DNA from: Corbicula japonica | Lineage: Eukaryota > Mollusca > Bivalvia > Venerida > Cyrenidae | Length of the DNA: 64,000 nt | Direction: 5' to 3' | Assembly (NCBI GenBank): GCA_038501625.1 | Contig: JAZAYU010000115.1 | Location: 214,501-278,500, forward strand | Shown: piece after piece, positions 11,772 to 20,664 of the stretch | Position numbering within the stretch: the stretch's first letter is position 1 | Layout: every line of letters starts with the position of its first letter | Made by a program: the position numbers and the translations under genes | Notes under the pieces: generated by a model | Databases searched by the model: none | Told to the model about the DNA's origin: nothing | What the model saw: the letters and a program-made list of their open reading frames with translations, nothing else

Positions 11772-11860
11772 ATAGACCACCAGTAACCGTTGTCTACGAG
11801 ATTTAGAGGCGAGCGAAGCGAGCAGTGAAATCTCTTGGACAACAGTTACGAGTGGTCTAT
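11772..11860. repeat. Long hairpin with GCGAGCGAAGCGAGC tip
   Basis: The left arm ATAGACCACCAGTAACCGTT continues to GAGATTT. The right arm is the inverse (AAATCTCTTGGACAACAGTT... to GGTCTAT). The loop region is itself a short palindrome. A diverged copy of the left-arm phrase GTTGTCTACGNNATTTAG appears again at about 13746, so related sequence flanks the recombinase relic on both sides. Confidence 0.7.
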
Positions 11861-12136
11861 CTGACCGGTAGTTAATGTTAAGATACGCCACTTCTTCCAA
11901 TTAATCGATCCTATTCATAGCTTGTAAAAGCAACTTGTTAAACTTTTGCACGTGGATTTCATTAATATGATTGCCCATACCGATGTCACTGCCTTTATTG
12001 TGTCTCAGTTGTTCTCTGTTCAGGAAGTAGGCAGTGGTGGTCGCTATGCTGAGGTAACGCCTAAAACAACAGCGGACTTAGAGCGCCGAAAATAGAGTGT
12101 TTACCAAAAAGCTCCCGCAAACAATAATGTTGGGCA

Positions 12137-12178
12137 ATGAGCGGCTACGAGGACTGGGCGAAATGGAGAAATAGTCAG
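12137..12178 (+). pseudogene. Crypton-like recombinase relic, candidate exon 1
   Basis: A 42-base segment starts with ATG, stays open, and ends CAG followed by a good donor GTAAAT at 12179. Its last residues (WAKWRNS) fit the conserved 'W-x-x-WR' region that precedes the N-terminal core-binding part of DUF3504/Crypton-type tyrosine recombinases. It is in phase 0 and joins in frame with the segment that follows the acceptor TTTTCTAG at 12701. A true start could lie further upstream, because family members are usually longer at the N terminus. The exon call rests on splice consensus and residue similarity by eye. Confidence 0.5.
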
Positions 12179-12384
12179 GTAAATTTATTTAGCATTGTCT
12201 GCAGATGTGGGCTATAGTTACAAAATACATTATACAACAAATTGCTTCTAGTTACTATAGACAGTGTACTCTATTTGATATCTTTTACCATCTTCTCACA
12301 CACTTATTAACCAGAAGAAATCATTTTGTTATATCTATTTTAAATATCAAACACAATAAAGTTCCTTAATACTGTACACAATTT

Positions 12385-12667
12385 TTATGCCTTCACGAAG
12401 AGGGAGACATACAGAGTTGCACTCGTATGTCCGTCCATCCGTCCGTCTGTCCCTACGTAGGCCTTCGTCTCCCAAATCTTGTGGTATCAACTCCTCATTA
12501 ATATGTTGGCGGGTTTCTTTCAATTTGCACTATAGATCAAGCATGATGTGTAGCTAATCGTAAAGAAAAGATTTTTTCTGCGACCATTTTACCAGAGTTA
12601 TGGCCCTTTGCTACAAATGGTGTTGTAGCAGTTGGGGCATCAGTGTCAGAGGACACAATCTAGTTTT
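12385..12667. repeat. Repeat inside the recombinase intron
   Basis: Starts 'ttttatgccttcacgaag' and contains 'gtccgtccatccgtccgtctgtcc' type low-complexity sequence and 'ccagagttatggccctttgc'. It is similar in style to the 147-357 element and lies wholly within the inferred intron 12179-12701, so it probably inserted after the intron formed. Confidence 0.5.
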
Positions 12668-12701
12668 AACTACATGCCTGTTGCATTTTTGTGTTTTCTA
12701 G

Positions 12702-13655
12702 GCAGAAACATTGCCAGGAGATGAAGGTTTGGTTCCCACAGAGTTATGGAATCAGTCTTTGTCATGTATGAATTTCTGGCTGTCTAGATTCATCGTTGAA
12801 TGTTGCTGAAAGGATATATCAGCGTACCCACCTAACACAATCTATAACATATCTGCTAGCATCCAGCGGACTCTACAGTATATATACCCTAGAAACGAAG
12901 TAAGAATGTTGGATGAAGCTGACATCAATTTTGACAATTTCCAGAAGACACTGGATGCACGCATGAAGGAACTAACTTCTCAAGCAACGGTATCATGTAT
13001 GGTGAAACATTTTTTATGGTACATAACATTTTCCAATCATCACAACCATTACCATCATCCTATGACCACTACCATCAACATAACTGGTGCAAGCATTGCT
13101 GATCCCATCACTGATGAAGACGAGGACCGCCTTTGGGAGAGTGGGGTCATCGGCATGACCAACACCAGGGCTTTAAGTTATGGGACCTTCTTTTACAACT
13201 GCAAAATGTTTGGGTTTTGCGGCAGGGACGAGCGCAGGGACTTGCATACAGACCAGTTTCGTTTGACTGAGGAAAACGGTCTGAAAGTTCTTACGTTCTA
13301 TGGTAGAAACTCTAAAAATGTGCAGCGCTGTCTGAAACAACAGAGAGTTACGAGCCTAATTCATCAACACGAGAATCAAACTCTGTGCACCTGTCTATAT
13401 GTTAAACAGTTTGACGAACAGGCAGTAATGGCACGTAGCGGGCACAGAAGTATTGTTGTTCGCGATTATAAGCAACCTAGAGAGGAGTTAAAGCAAAGTG
13501 TTTCTGCAGCACTCCAGTCGCGACCAAGCCGACAGGCTGTTGCAACATCACCTCCTCAACAGAAACTAGAATTAAAACCGGAAGTTACAAACGGAAATGC
13601 ACAAGCATCTGGCACATTTGTCAGGATCCAGGGTAGTACTATGAACTTGTAGTTA
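12702..13655 (+). pseudogene. Crypton/DUF3504 tyrosine recombinase relic, exon 2
   Basis: Similarity to the DUF3504 domain of Crypton-derived proteins (ZMYM and QRICH1 relatives) runs from just after the acceptor at 12701. The parts are an N-terminal motif (MNFWLSRFIVE), then PPNTIYNI, LDARMKEL, DEDRLWESGVIG and the FGFCGRDE/H block. The C-terminal half has GHRS and DYKQP, which correspond to the catalytic H-x-x-R and Tyr region. Three lesions are visible. An in-frame TGA at 12807-12809 lies in the N-terminal motif, so an uninterrupted 248-codon frame begins only at 12906. About 34 residues with a His-rich stretch (12990-13091) interrupt the alignment. A large piece is missing between about 13320 and 13390, where the first catalytic Arg and the long middle of the domain would be. 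It should be inactive. The family call is from memory of the motifs, not a search. Confidence 0.65.
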
Positions 13656-14146
13656 ACAATGCCAAATAAGGCAACTTACCAATTTATTTTTACAAGTAAC
13701 GAAGTTTTACGATTTCCTCGTGCTCTATTTAGACAATGGCAAACTGTTGTCTACGCAATTTAGTAAATGGCTATACTTGCTTGAGATTGGTCGATTCGGG
13801 TCAACTGTGGTCTAAACATGGGATAACCGCATATTCATCCTTACAGAGTAAAGGATAATGCTATCAGTATTTTAAAAAGAAGGTCATAAAATAATGATAT
13901 TTTCCAAATTTTTCAGCCTGTGTGGCCCATTGTTAAGATGTTGGACAATAAATCTAGATAAAAATAATGTTTATAGCTTTGTGAATTGCAAATTTGAATC
14001 TCAATCTTTTTTCTTTAGTTTTTTTAAACTCTTTTCAATACTGAATACGGAACAATAAGTTAACAATTTCCATTTTCTTGTTTTAGTTGTTTTCAACCCT
14101 GTAGCTATAAAACTGTGTTGACACTACATCAGTTTAACTGACTCAA
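13656..14146. other. Flank of recombinase relic, no gene
   Basis: Contains the GTTGTCTACGCAATTTAG phrase (13746-13763), related to the hairpin arm at 11790, and a P1-like right-end scrap near 13830-13860 (CAGAGTAAAGGATAA). Otherwise plain AT-rich sequence. Confidence 0.4.
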
Positions 14147-14275
14147 CTGAATGATCTTTCCTCCATAATTTACACCTTTACAGCATTAGCCGGCACATCT
14201 GTACTGTTCACTTTTTTATTTATTTAAGGTTATTTCTGACCAAAATGTGAACAGCACAGTATCTGATGGTTACAG
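14147..14275. repeat. P1 palindromic element, internally deleted
   Basis: Retains TTTCCTCCATAATTTACACC, a short AGCCGGCACATCTGT piece and the central 'ggttatttctgaccaaaatg' loop. Both long arms are largely lost. Confidence 0.5.
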
Positions 14276-14385
14276 TGATTCATTTCCCAAAGACTCCCAG
14301 TATAGCTTCATCTCCTATTCTGAATTAGCTTATATTGGGTCAAGGCCTTAAAATCATTTGTTTGCAAATAAAACTAAACTAGAGA

Positions 14386-14661
14386 CATCATAAAAACACA
14401 ACAAAAATATAGCGTAACCAGTAAACTTTTTCACAACATGCACTGGACCACCACCCTCAGCTAGGCGCCACTTTCAGTTCCACTTAGTCCAAAATATTAA
14501 CCATTTTTAAAGATAAAAATTTTCATCATAAAAACACAACAAAAATATAGCCTAACCAGTAAACTTTTTCATGACATGCACTGGAATACCACCACCCTCA
14601 GCTATGCGCCACTTTCAGTTTCACTCTGTCCAAAATATTAACCATTTTTAAAGATAAAATT
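14386..14661. repeat. Tandem duplication, two units of 138 bp
   Basis: CATCATAAAAACACAACAAA starts at 14386 and again at 14524, and the text that follows (including 'cactttcagtt' and 'aatattaaccatttttaaag') repeats at the same distance with a few substitutions. Confidence 0.85.
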
Positions 14662-14675
14662 GTTTATACACTCAA

Positions 14676-16353
14676 AGTAACAAGAGGGTCCATAGGACCC
14701 TGGGTCGCTCACCTGTCAACAACTGCTCAATGGTTGCAAGAGTTGTGTGCAATTTTGGTATAATCAAGTCAAAAAATAAAGCTGCTATTGTGGAGAAAAA
14801 GTCAAAATAGCTTACTTTGGCTTTTTCAAGGGCCATAACTCTGGAACCCATAATGGAGTCTGGCTTATTCAAGAAAGGAACCGAGATCTTATAGTAACTC
14901 AAATATTGTACAAGTCTAATTAAATTCAAATAAACAAAATGAAGCTGCTATTGTGTAGACAAGGTCTAAAAAGTTAATTTTTGCACTTTCAGGGGCCATA
15001 ACTCTGGAACCCATAATACAATTTCAAGAAAGAAAACAAGATCTTATGGTAATGAAAGTGAAGATCAGATCAAAATTAAGACCACTAGTGTGCAGACATT
15101 AGCTTTTATTATAACTTGACCTAGTGACCTAGTTTTCAAGGTCACATGATCCAGGTTCGAACTTGACCTAGATATCATTGAGATAAACATTCTGACCAAG
15201 CTTGAAGAAGATCGGCCAAAAGTAAGACCGCTAGAGTGCAGACAAGCTTTTTCTATAATTCGACCTAGTGACCTAGTTTTCAATGACACATGACCCAGTT
15301 ACGAATATGACCTAGATATAATTGAGATAAACATTCTGACCAAGTTTAAAGGAGATTGGACTAAAATTAAGACTGTTAAGAGTGCGGACAAGCTTTTTCT
15401 AAAATTTGACCTTCTGACCTAGTTTTCAAGGTCACAGGAACCACTTTCGAACTTGACCTGGATATCATTGAGATAAACATTTTGACCAAGTTTGAAGAAG
15501 ATCGGACCAAAATTAAGGCCATTAGAGTGCGGACAAGCTTTTTATATAATTTGACGTAGTGACCTAAATTTCAAGGTCACAGGACCAAGTTTCGAACCTG
15601 ACCTAGATATTATTGAGATGAACATTCTTACCAAGTTTGAAGAAGATCCCACCAAAATTGAGACCCCTTTAGTGCAGACAAGCTTTTTCTTTTATTTGAC
15701 CTAATGACCTTGTTTTAAGGGTCACATGACCCAATTACGAATAAGACCTAGATAACATTGAGATAAACATTCTGACCAAGTTTAAAAAAGATCGACCAAA
15801 ATTAAGACCGCTAGAGTGCGGACAAGTTTTTTTATAATTTGACCTTGTGACCTAGATTTCAAGGTCACATGACCTAGTTTTGAACTTGGCTTTTATATCA
15901 TTGAGATAAACATTCTGACTAAGTTTGAAGAAAATCCCACCAAAATTAAGAATGCTAGAGTGCGGGCAAGCTTTTTCTTTAATTTGACAAAGTGACCTAG
16001 TTTTAAGGGTCACATGACCCAGTTAGGAAACTGACCTAGATATCATTGAGATAAACATTCTGACCAAGTTTAAAGAAGATCGCACCAAAATTAAGCGACT
16101 AGAGTGTGGACAAGTTTTTTTCTATAATTCGACCTTGTGACCTAGTTTTGAAGGTCAAATGACCCAGTTATGAACCTGACCTAGATATTATTAAGATAAA
16201 CATTCTTAAGTATGAAGAAGATCGGATAAAAGTTGAGACCGCTAGTGAACGGACAACGGACAGATGCCAGACGGACGGATGCCAGACGGACGGATGCCGG
16301 ACGAAAGGCAATCACAAAAGCTCACCCTGTCACTATGTGACAGATGAGCTAAA
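14676..16353. mobile_element. Composite repeat element with tandem core
   Basis: The left part has a small hairpin (GGGTCCATAGGACCC) followed by TCGCTCACCTGTCA. The right end reads TGACAGATGAGCTA after AGCTCACCCTGTCAC, so the ends are subterminal inverted copies and the right end can fold into a hairpin. In between are two 'ggccataactctggaaccc' units (about 14829 and 14994) and the 145-bp array. Before the right end is a short tandem of GATGCCAGACGGACG (16263-16305). The same right end recurs at 17459. This is a non-coding element of unknown class. Confidence 0.65.
15093..16250. repeat. Tandem array, eight units of about 145 bp
   Basis: 'g(g)acaagctttttct' or a close form starts at 15093, 15241, 15387, 15532, 15677, 15821, 15965 and 16109, so the period is 144-148. 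Each unit repeats 'gacctagtgacctagtttt', 'caaggtcacatgaccc', 'gagataaacattctgacc' and 'gaagaagatcggacc'. Unit-to-unit divergence is visible throughout, which indicates an old array. Confidence 0.92.
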
Positions 16354-16394
16354 AATGTTAATATATGGAGGAAAGGGTTAAAGACTGGTTTGGT

Positions 16395-16535
16395 CAAGAT
16401 CAGGGCCAAAGACAATAAAACAAAGCCTAGAGACTATACTCAATTCTCAAGCATCTGACTGCCGAAAACTGATACTACTCTCAGAAAAAATTCAAATGAT
16501 TGAGTTCTGAGACCTCCAATTAACTTGCCAGTTTG
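16395..16535. repeat. Possible degenerate P2 element
   Basis: 'gatcagggccaaagacaataaaac' and 'attctcaagcatctgactg' followed by 'attgagttctgagac' resemble the P2 layout, but pairing of the arms is poor. Confidence 0.3.
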
Positions 16536-17112
16536 TGTACATACACAGAAGAGGCCTCTCTTAAATTTAGTTTAACATTTTGAGAATGTGCTACGAATTT
16601 GTTGTTGTTTGTTGTTTTACTTACAAACAGTGAATAAAATATTCAGAAAAGCCTGATTTTCAAAGTGCTAAGTAAGTGCTAAGTAAGAAAGTTTATTTGG
16701 TCAGTATCCATAGAAAATGACAAAATTTACCCTATGAAAAAATTTACCCTATAAAATCTTCCAGAGCAAAGTTCTTAATATTGCATAACACAGATCTAAG
16801 CAGCAAAGTTCATTAGGTCATTGACCAGCAACTTGCAGAAAAAACTCTGATAATGCATCCTAATAACATCTTAAGATTGAACCTAAATATAGCTGAAGAC
16901 AGGTAGAATATTGGAAATTTGACACTTGAAATTTTCACTCTGCCACTAAAATTTTTGCTTCAAATTTTATCACTGAACAACCAGTGAATGAATTGTTCAG
17001 GAAAGATTGAATTTTAAGATGGTATAAAGTTTGTGTCAAAATCTGGTTGATAACTGTAGAAAATCAAAGGTTAAAAACAGAATTTAAAAGAAAAATTTTT
17101 TAAAATCCCCAG
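16536..17112. other. No recognisable feature
   Basis: AT-rich sequence with no convincing coding or repeat structure. Confidence 0.4.
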
Positions 17113-17460
17113 GGTGGGGCCCCTGGGCAATTCAAGAACATGATTTTAATAATTTGAGTAGAGATCATCAATATCAATATTCATACCAAATTTGATGACA
17201 ATCGGATAAAAAATGTGATCTCTATTGCGTTAACAAAAGTTTTGCTTTAATCTGACCTAGTGACCTAGTTTCTGACCAAAGATGACCCAGTTATGAACTT
17301 GACCTAGATATTATTGAGATAAACATTCTGACCAAGTTTGAAGAAGATTGGATAAAAATTGAGACCGCTACAGTGCGGATAACAATTGTGAACTGTGAAC
17401 GGACAACAGACGAAAGGCGATCACATAAGCTCACCCTGTCACTATGTGACAGGTGAGCTA
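17113..17460. mobile_element. Truncated copy of the 14676-16353 element
   Basis: Begins in 'gggtggggcccctgggcaatt', carries one and a half array units ('gacctagtgacctagtttctg', 'gagataaacattctgacc') and ends with the same AGCTCACCCTGTCAC/GTGACAGGTGAGCT hairpin. Confidence 0.75.
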
Positions 17461-18223
17461 AAAATGCAAATGTTTTGTTTCAACTTCTTCAATACACTTA
17501 GCATTTTCACATAGCTATTTAATATTTTTTCATTCTGCTTTTGCATTTTCAACCAATCACAGAGTTACTGTAATTGTCCGCACAAACCCTAGACAAAATT
17601 GACTGGTTCCCGAACCACCTGAATTACTGTTACAGTAGTGTTACCTGATCAGATGGCATGGAGAAATGTAAAAAAAATGAGTATTAATGAAAGCAAGGGT
17701 CAAGTGTTTAAATAAGGCCGTTTGAGCTGCATGTATTGCCATCAAACCAATTTGGTCCTAACAAACAACCAGACATTTAGTTCTATTTATTTTAAACTCT
17801 AATTCCTAGTGTAAAAAAAGTTCTTTTACACACATCTACATATCCTACGACAGAACATAAATAAATGTGCTATATCCTTTCCGCAACCAACCCTGTTTTC
17901 CAAAAGAATGTCCATATCATTAAACAAATTTAAGCTTTCCAAACCTGTAAAGTAAAATGAAACAGAAGTTACCTTGTATTTAACCTTACACTTTCTTTAA
18001 AATGGACTTTGAATAAAGTACTCATTTTCTTATCATATAATCAAAGTCACATGTAATCATTTTTGAACTATATGATGTTTGAAAGTATCTATGCAATGGG
18101 TACAAAAGACTAACACTGTAAAATACTGATAAATAATTCTGTCACATTTCTTCTAAAATGCCACCAAAGCAAGGGTTTTTTAATGAAAGAAATAACAAGA
18201 AAAAATCGTCGCCATGCGCCGAA
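17461..18223. other. No recognisable feature
   Basis: Contains only a small P1-like scrap (GATCAGATGGCATGG near 17648) and AT-rich sequence. Confidence 0.4.
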
Positions 18224-18508
18224 AACCAGGTTTTCATTTAATACTTATACTTTTGTAAAGAAAATATCTGATATAAAGAAACTGAACTTCTATTTTTAGC
18301 AACAGTGACCTTGATCTTGATCACAGACTTCTTAGTAGAAATCCCTAGTTGCGTCTTGGTATCAGCTACCCAAAGAAAGTTTGGTGTCAATAGATCACAG
18401 CTAACCCAAGTAATAAGGAGAAACCTAAATTTCTATTTTTAGCAAAAATGACATAGACCTTTATCACAGACACCTGGGTATCAATCCTAAGTAGTGTCTT
18501 GATATAAG

Positions 18509-18512
18509 CTAC
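18509..18512. repeat. Target-site duplication CTAC, left copy
   Basis: CTAC here and at 21515-21518 flanks the LTR element. Joining the two flanks leaves 'ataagctacccacaaacc', which matches the same position in the neighbouring tandem units ('atcagctacccaaag', 'ataagctacccacaaacc'). The empty site is thus visible in the surrounding repeats. Confidence 0.85.
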
Positions 18513-19362
18513 TATTATGCTGCAAATATTTCATAATTTTGCATTTCAGTTATTTTACTTAAAGTTTGATAGAAAACAACTTATTATCATTTTTATGATG
18601 TGTCAAACTATTTGACACTTTGTTAATTTAATCAACGTTCTAAGAAAATTGTAAATGCCACAAGCACTAGACACCTTAATTGTATTATCTGTATATCTTA
18701 TCATAATCTTTTTGGCTTGACCAGCTAGAAATATCTTTGTCTCTTTGTGATTTAGAAGACTGGACTATTAAGTTGTAGATGTCAAAACATTTTGACAACT
18801 AATTGTTATGTCTATCTGAAACCATACTGTGTTTCCATAGCAATTAATATTATATAACTTTGTTAAAGATTATTATCATTAAGGTGCTAAAATGGTTTAT
18901 CTTACATATTGATTATCTGTCACTGCAAATCATGTATTAGGCAGAAATTAATGCAGGATTCTTTATGCAAATTAGATCACATGGGCCTTAAGCCCCGCCT
19001 TATCAAAGTTGTTGTTAAAAACTTAATTTCAAAGTGTCCAGCAGAATGGATTTACCTTCTAAACAATAAGCATCTACTGGACCTTCCAGCAGACTTTAAC
19101 AAGAATTGGATTTTCCAACTTGACATTTAATTTACAGTGTGGATATTGCCAACTGACATTATTAATTATTTTAACAAATTTGGAACTACCAAACTATTGT
19201 ATAAGATCTGTTCAACTTCAATCACTTGGACTTCCAGTGTATTTGACTTACATGTGTTATGTGTATGAAATTCATATACAAATAAAACTGTGGAACTTTT
19301 ACAGAACATCTTCTTGAGTTAATTCCCCAACATTCAAGGAGTGTAAATTCCGCTTCTTAATA
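18513..19362 (+). repeat. 5' LTR
   Basis: Matches 20665-21514 at a constant offset of 2152. A TATATAA box lies at 18851-18857 and an AATAAA poly-A signal at 19281-19286, so U3 would be long and U5 short (less than about 80 bp). Two inverted motifs, GTCAAACTATTTGAC (near 18602) and GTCAAAACATTTTGAC (near 18780), could be regulatory sites; this is inference. Short open frames inside the LTR occur in both copies and have no recognised domain. Confidence 0.92.
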
Positions 19363-19364
19363 AC

Positions 19365-19380
19365 TGGTGGTTGAATCGGG
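19365..19380 (+). promoter_or_regulatory. Candidate primer-binding site
   Basis: TGGTGGTTGAATCGGG starts 2 bases after the 5' LTR. Its complement ends in ACCACCA and has the layout of a tRNA 3' end (CCA, discriminator, 7-base acceptor strand, 5-base T-stem strand). I cannot name the tRNA. Confidence 0.65.
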
Positions 19381-19435
19381 CTAGAACACTTTTTAGCTGT
19401 TCTAACTTTCTCGGATCCTTTCAAGCCAAGTGAAA

Positions 19436-20470
19436 ATGAGTGCTTACTACAAAACACCAAATTGTGGATATAACTTCCAACAACACCACTGCAGAGCAGT
19501 TTGTTATCAAAGGTGTTTCTGTCAACTACATGGATATTACAACAATCCAAGTGTACAGAGGAATATTAAACCTCATTTTGACCAAAACATTTCCACTGCA
19601 GCAATTTCAACTAGAAATAAGCCAGCACAGCACAAATCAGCCAAAAAGCGTCAGCGTGATATTCAGCGTCTTCTAGAGTTCCGTGCCAGAAAGACAGCAT
19701 GTGCCATGATGCCATTTTACAACCTTCCAAATGATGAACTACAAAACTGTCTTCCGAACAATCAGTCTCTAAGACAACTAAATGCTCTTGAAAAGGAGAA
19801 CAGAATGCTGAAACTGGTAAATGAGGAACTCTCGAACTGTGTACTATTAGTCCAGAAGGAACAGCAATATGCTGAGCGAGACTCCTACATAGCACAGTTT
19901 CAGCTGGACAAATGCAAAACTGATATAAATTCCTTAACTGAAAAGCTGCACAGTTACAACCAGAGCCTTCTTCAGCAGGAAGATCTTCAAAAACAAATCA
20001 CAGAAGTAAAAGCTCAAAACTTGAAACTGAATTCTAACATTTCAGAGGACAAAAACACAATACTTAAACTTTCAGAAGAGAAACAAATGCTGTACAAGCT
20101 TCTTGTTGATACCTTACAACAACTGGATTATGTTAGTTCCATTAAAAATGGACTTGAAATTGAATTCACAACAATTGCTGGCCAATTCTATCGTGAATGT
20201 GAAAGTGCTAAGCCTCACAACATTAAGAATTTCTATTGTAAAAGGTGTGGTTCTTCAAATTATCATCATCGATCTCAATGTTTGGCGAATGATAATGAGT
20301 GTTTCCAATGCAAAAAGGAAAACCACTTTACATTTTGTTGCAATGCTCCTAGAAAATACGACGAACGGTTGCCATCAGTGGAAATGCCTCTTGAAAACCT
20401 ACTCATGGAACTGGAACAGGAAACTGGGGTGTCAGCACTGGATGTATTATACGACTATGACAGTTCCTAA
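19436..20470 (+). CDS. Gag-like protein with coiled coil and zinc knuckles
   Basis: The ORF is 344 codons from ATG 19436; a GTG two codons upstream is not needed as a start. The N terminus is rich in Cys and His (Cys10, 19, 23, 27, 29; His17, 18, 32), which may bind metal. A basic stretch follows (KSAKKRQRDIQR, about residues 65-80), then a long heptad-like Leu/Glu/Lys/Gln-rich region (about 113-230) suited to a coiled coil. Residues 268-282 form a Cys/His cluster (C-x2-C, paired His, C). Residues 289-302 give a canonical C-x2-C-x4-H-x4-C zinc knuckle, which in Gag proteins binds RNA. The C terminus is acidic. No protease or polymerase motif is present. The frame is fully open, in keeping with a recent insertion. 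Role inferred: structural nucleocapsid protein packaging the element RNA. A co-opted or unrelated zinc-knuckle protein is the alternative. Confidence 0.8.
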   Translation: MSAYYKTPNCGYNFQQHHCRAVCYQRCFCQLHGYYNNPSVQRNIKPHFDQNISTAAISTRNKPAQHKSAKKRQRDIQRLLEFRARKTACAMMPFYNLPNDELQNCLPNNQSLRQLNALEKENRMLKLVNEELSNCVLLVQKEQQYAERDSYIAQFQLDKCKTDINSLTEKLHSYNQSLLQQEDLQKQITEVKAQNLKLNSNISEDKNTILKLSEEKQMLYKLLVDTLQQLDYVSSIKNGLEIEFTTIAGQFYRECESAKPHNIKNFYCKRCGSSNYHHRSQCLANDNECFQCKKENHFTFCCNAPRKYDERLPSVEMPLENLLMELEQETGVSALDVLYDYDSS

Positions 20471-20649
20471 GTTTTCATACTAGTGTTAACAATTCTGATG
20501 CCAAAAGCATATAGGACCTGAAGAAGTGCTTATAATTATCTAAATGTAATCATTATACTTTTAAATTGCATTTCAAAATTTCACCAGGAATTGTGAACAA
20601 TTTAATTGGGTATTTAATCCTTATTTAAACTTTGGGGACCAAAGTCTTC

Positions 20650-20663
20650 AAAGCAGGAGGGAA
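20650..20663 (+). promoter_or_regulatory. Polypurine tract
   Basis: AAAGCAGGAGGGAA ends one base before the 3' LTR at 20665. This is the expected position for the plus-strand DNA synthesis primer of LTR elements. Confidence 0.75.
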
Positions 20664-20664
20664 T

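Noticed and set aside
15093..16250. CRISPR-like array
   Set aside because: Units are about 145 bp, diverged along their whole length, with no alternation of constant repeats and unique spacers; the genome is eukaryotic.
18909..19317. Two small frames in the LTR, repeated in the other LTR
   Set aside because: They start at non-ATG or arbitrary codons and their duplication only reflects LTR identity.
19611..19895. Minus-strand 94-codon frame within the gag ORF
   Set aside because: It is antisense to the well-supported plus-strand gag-like ORF.
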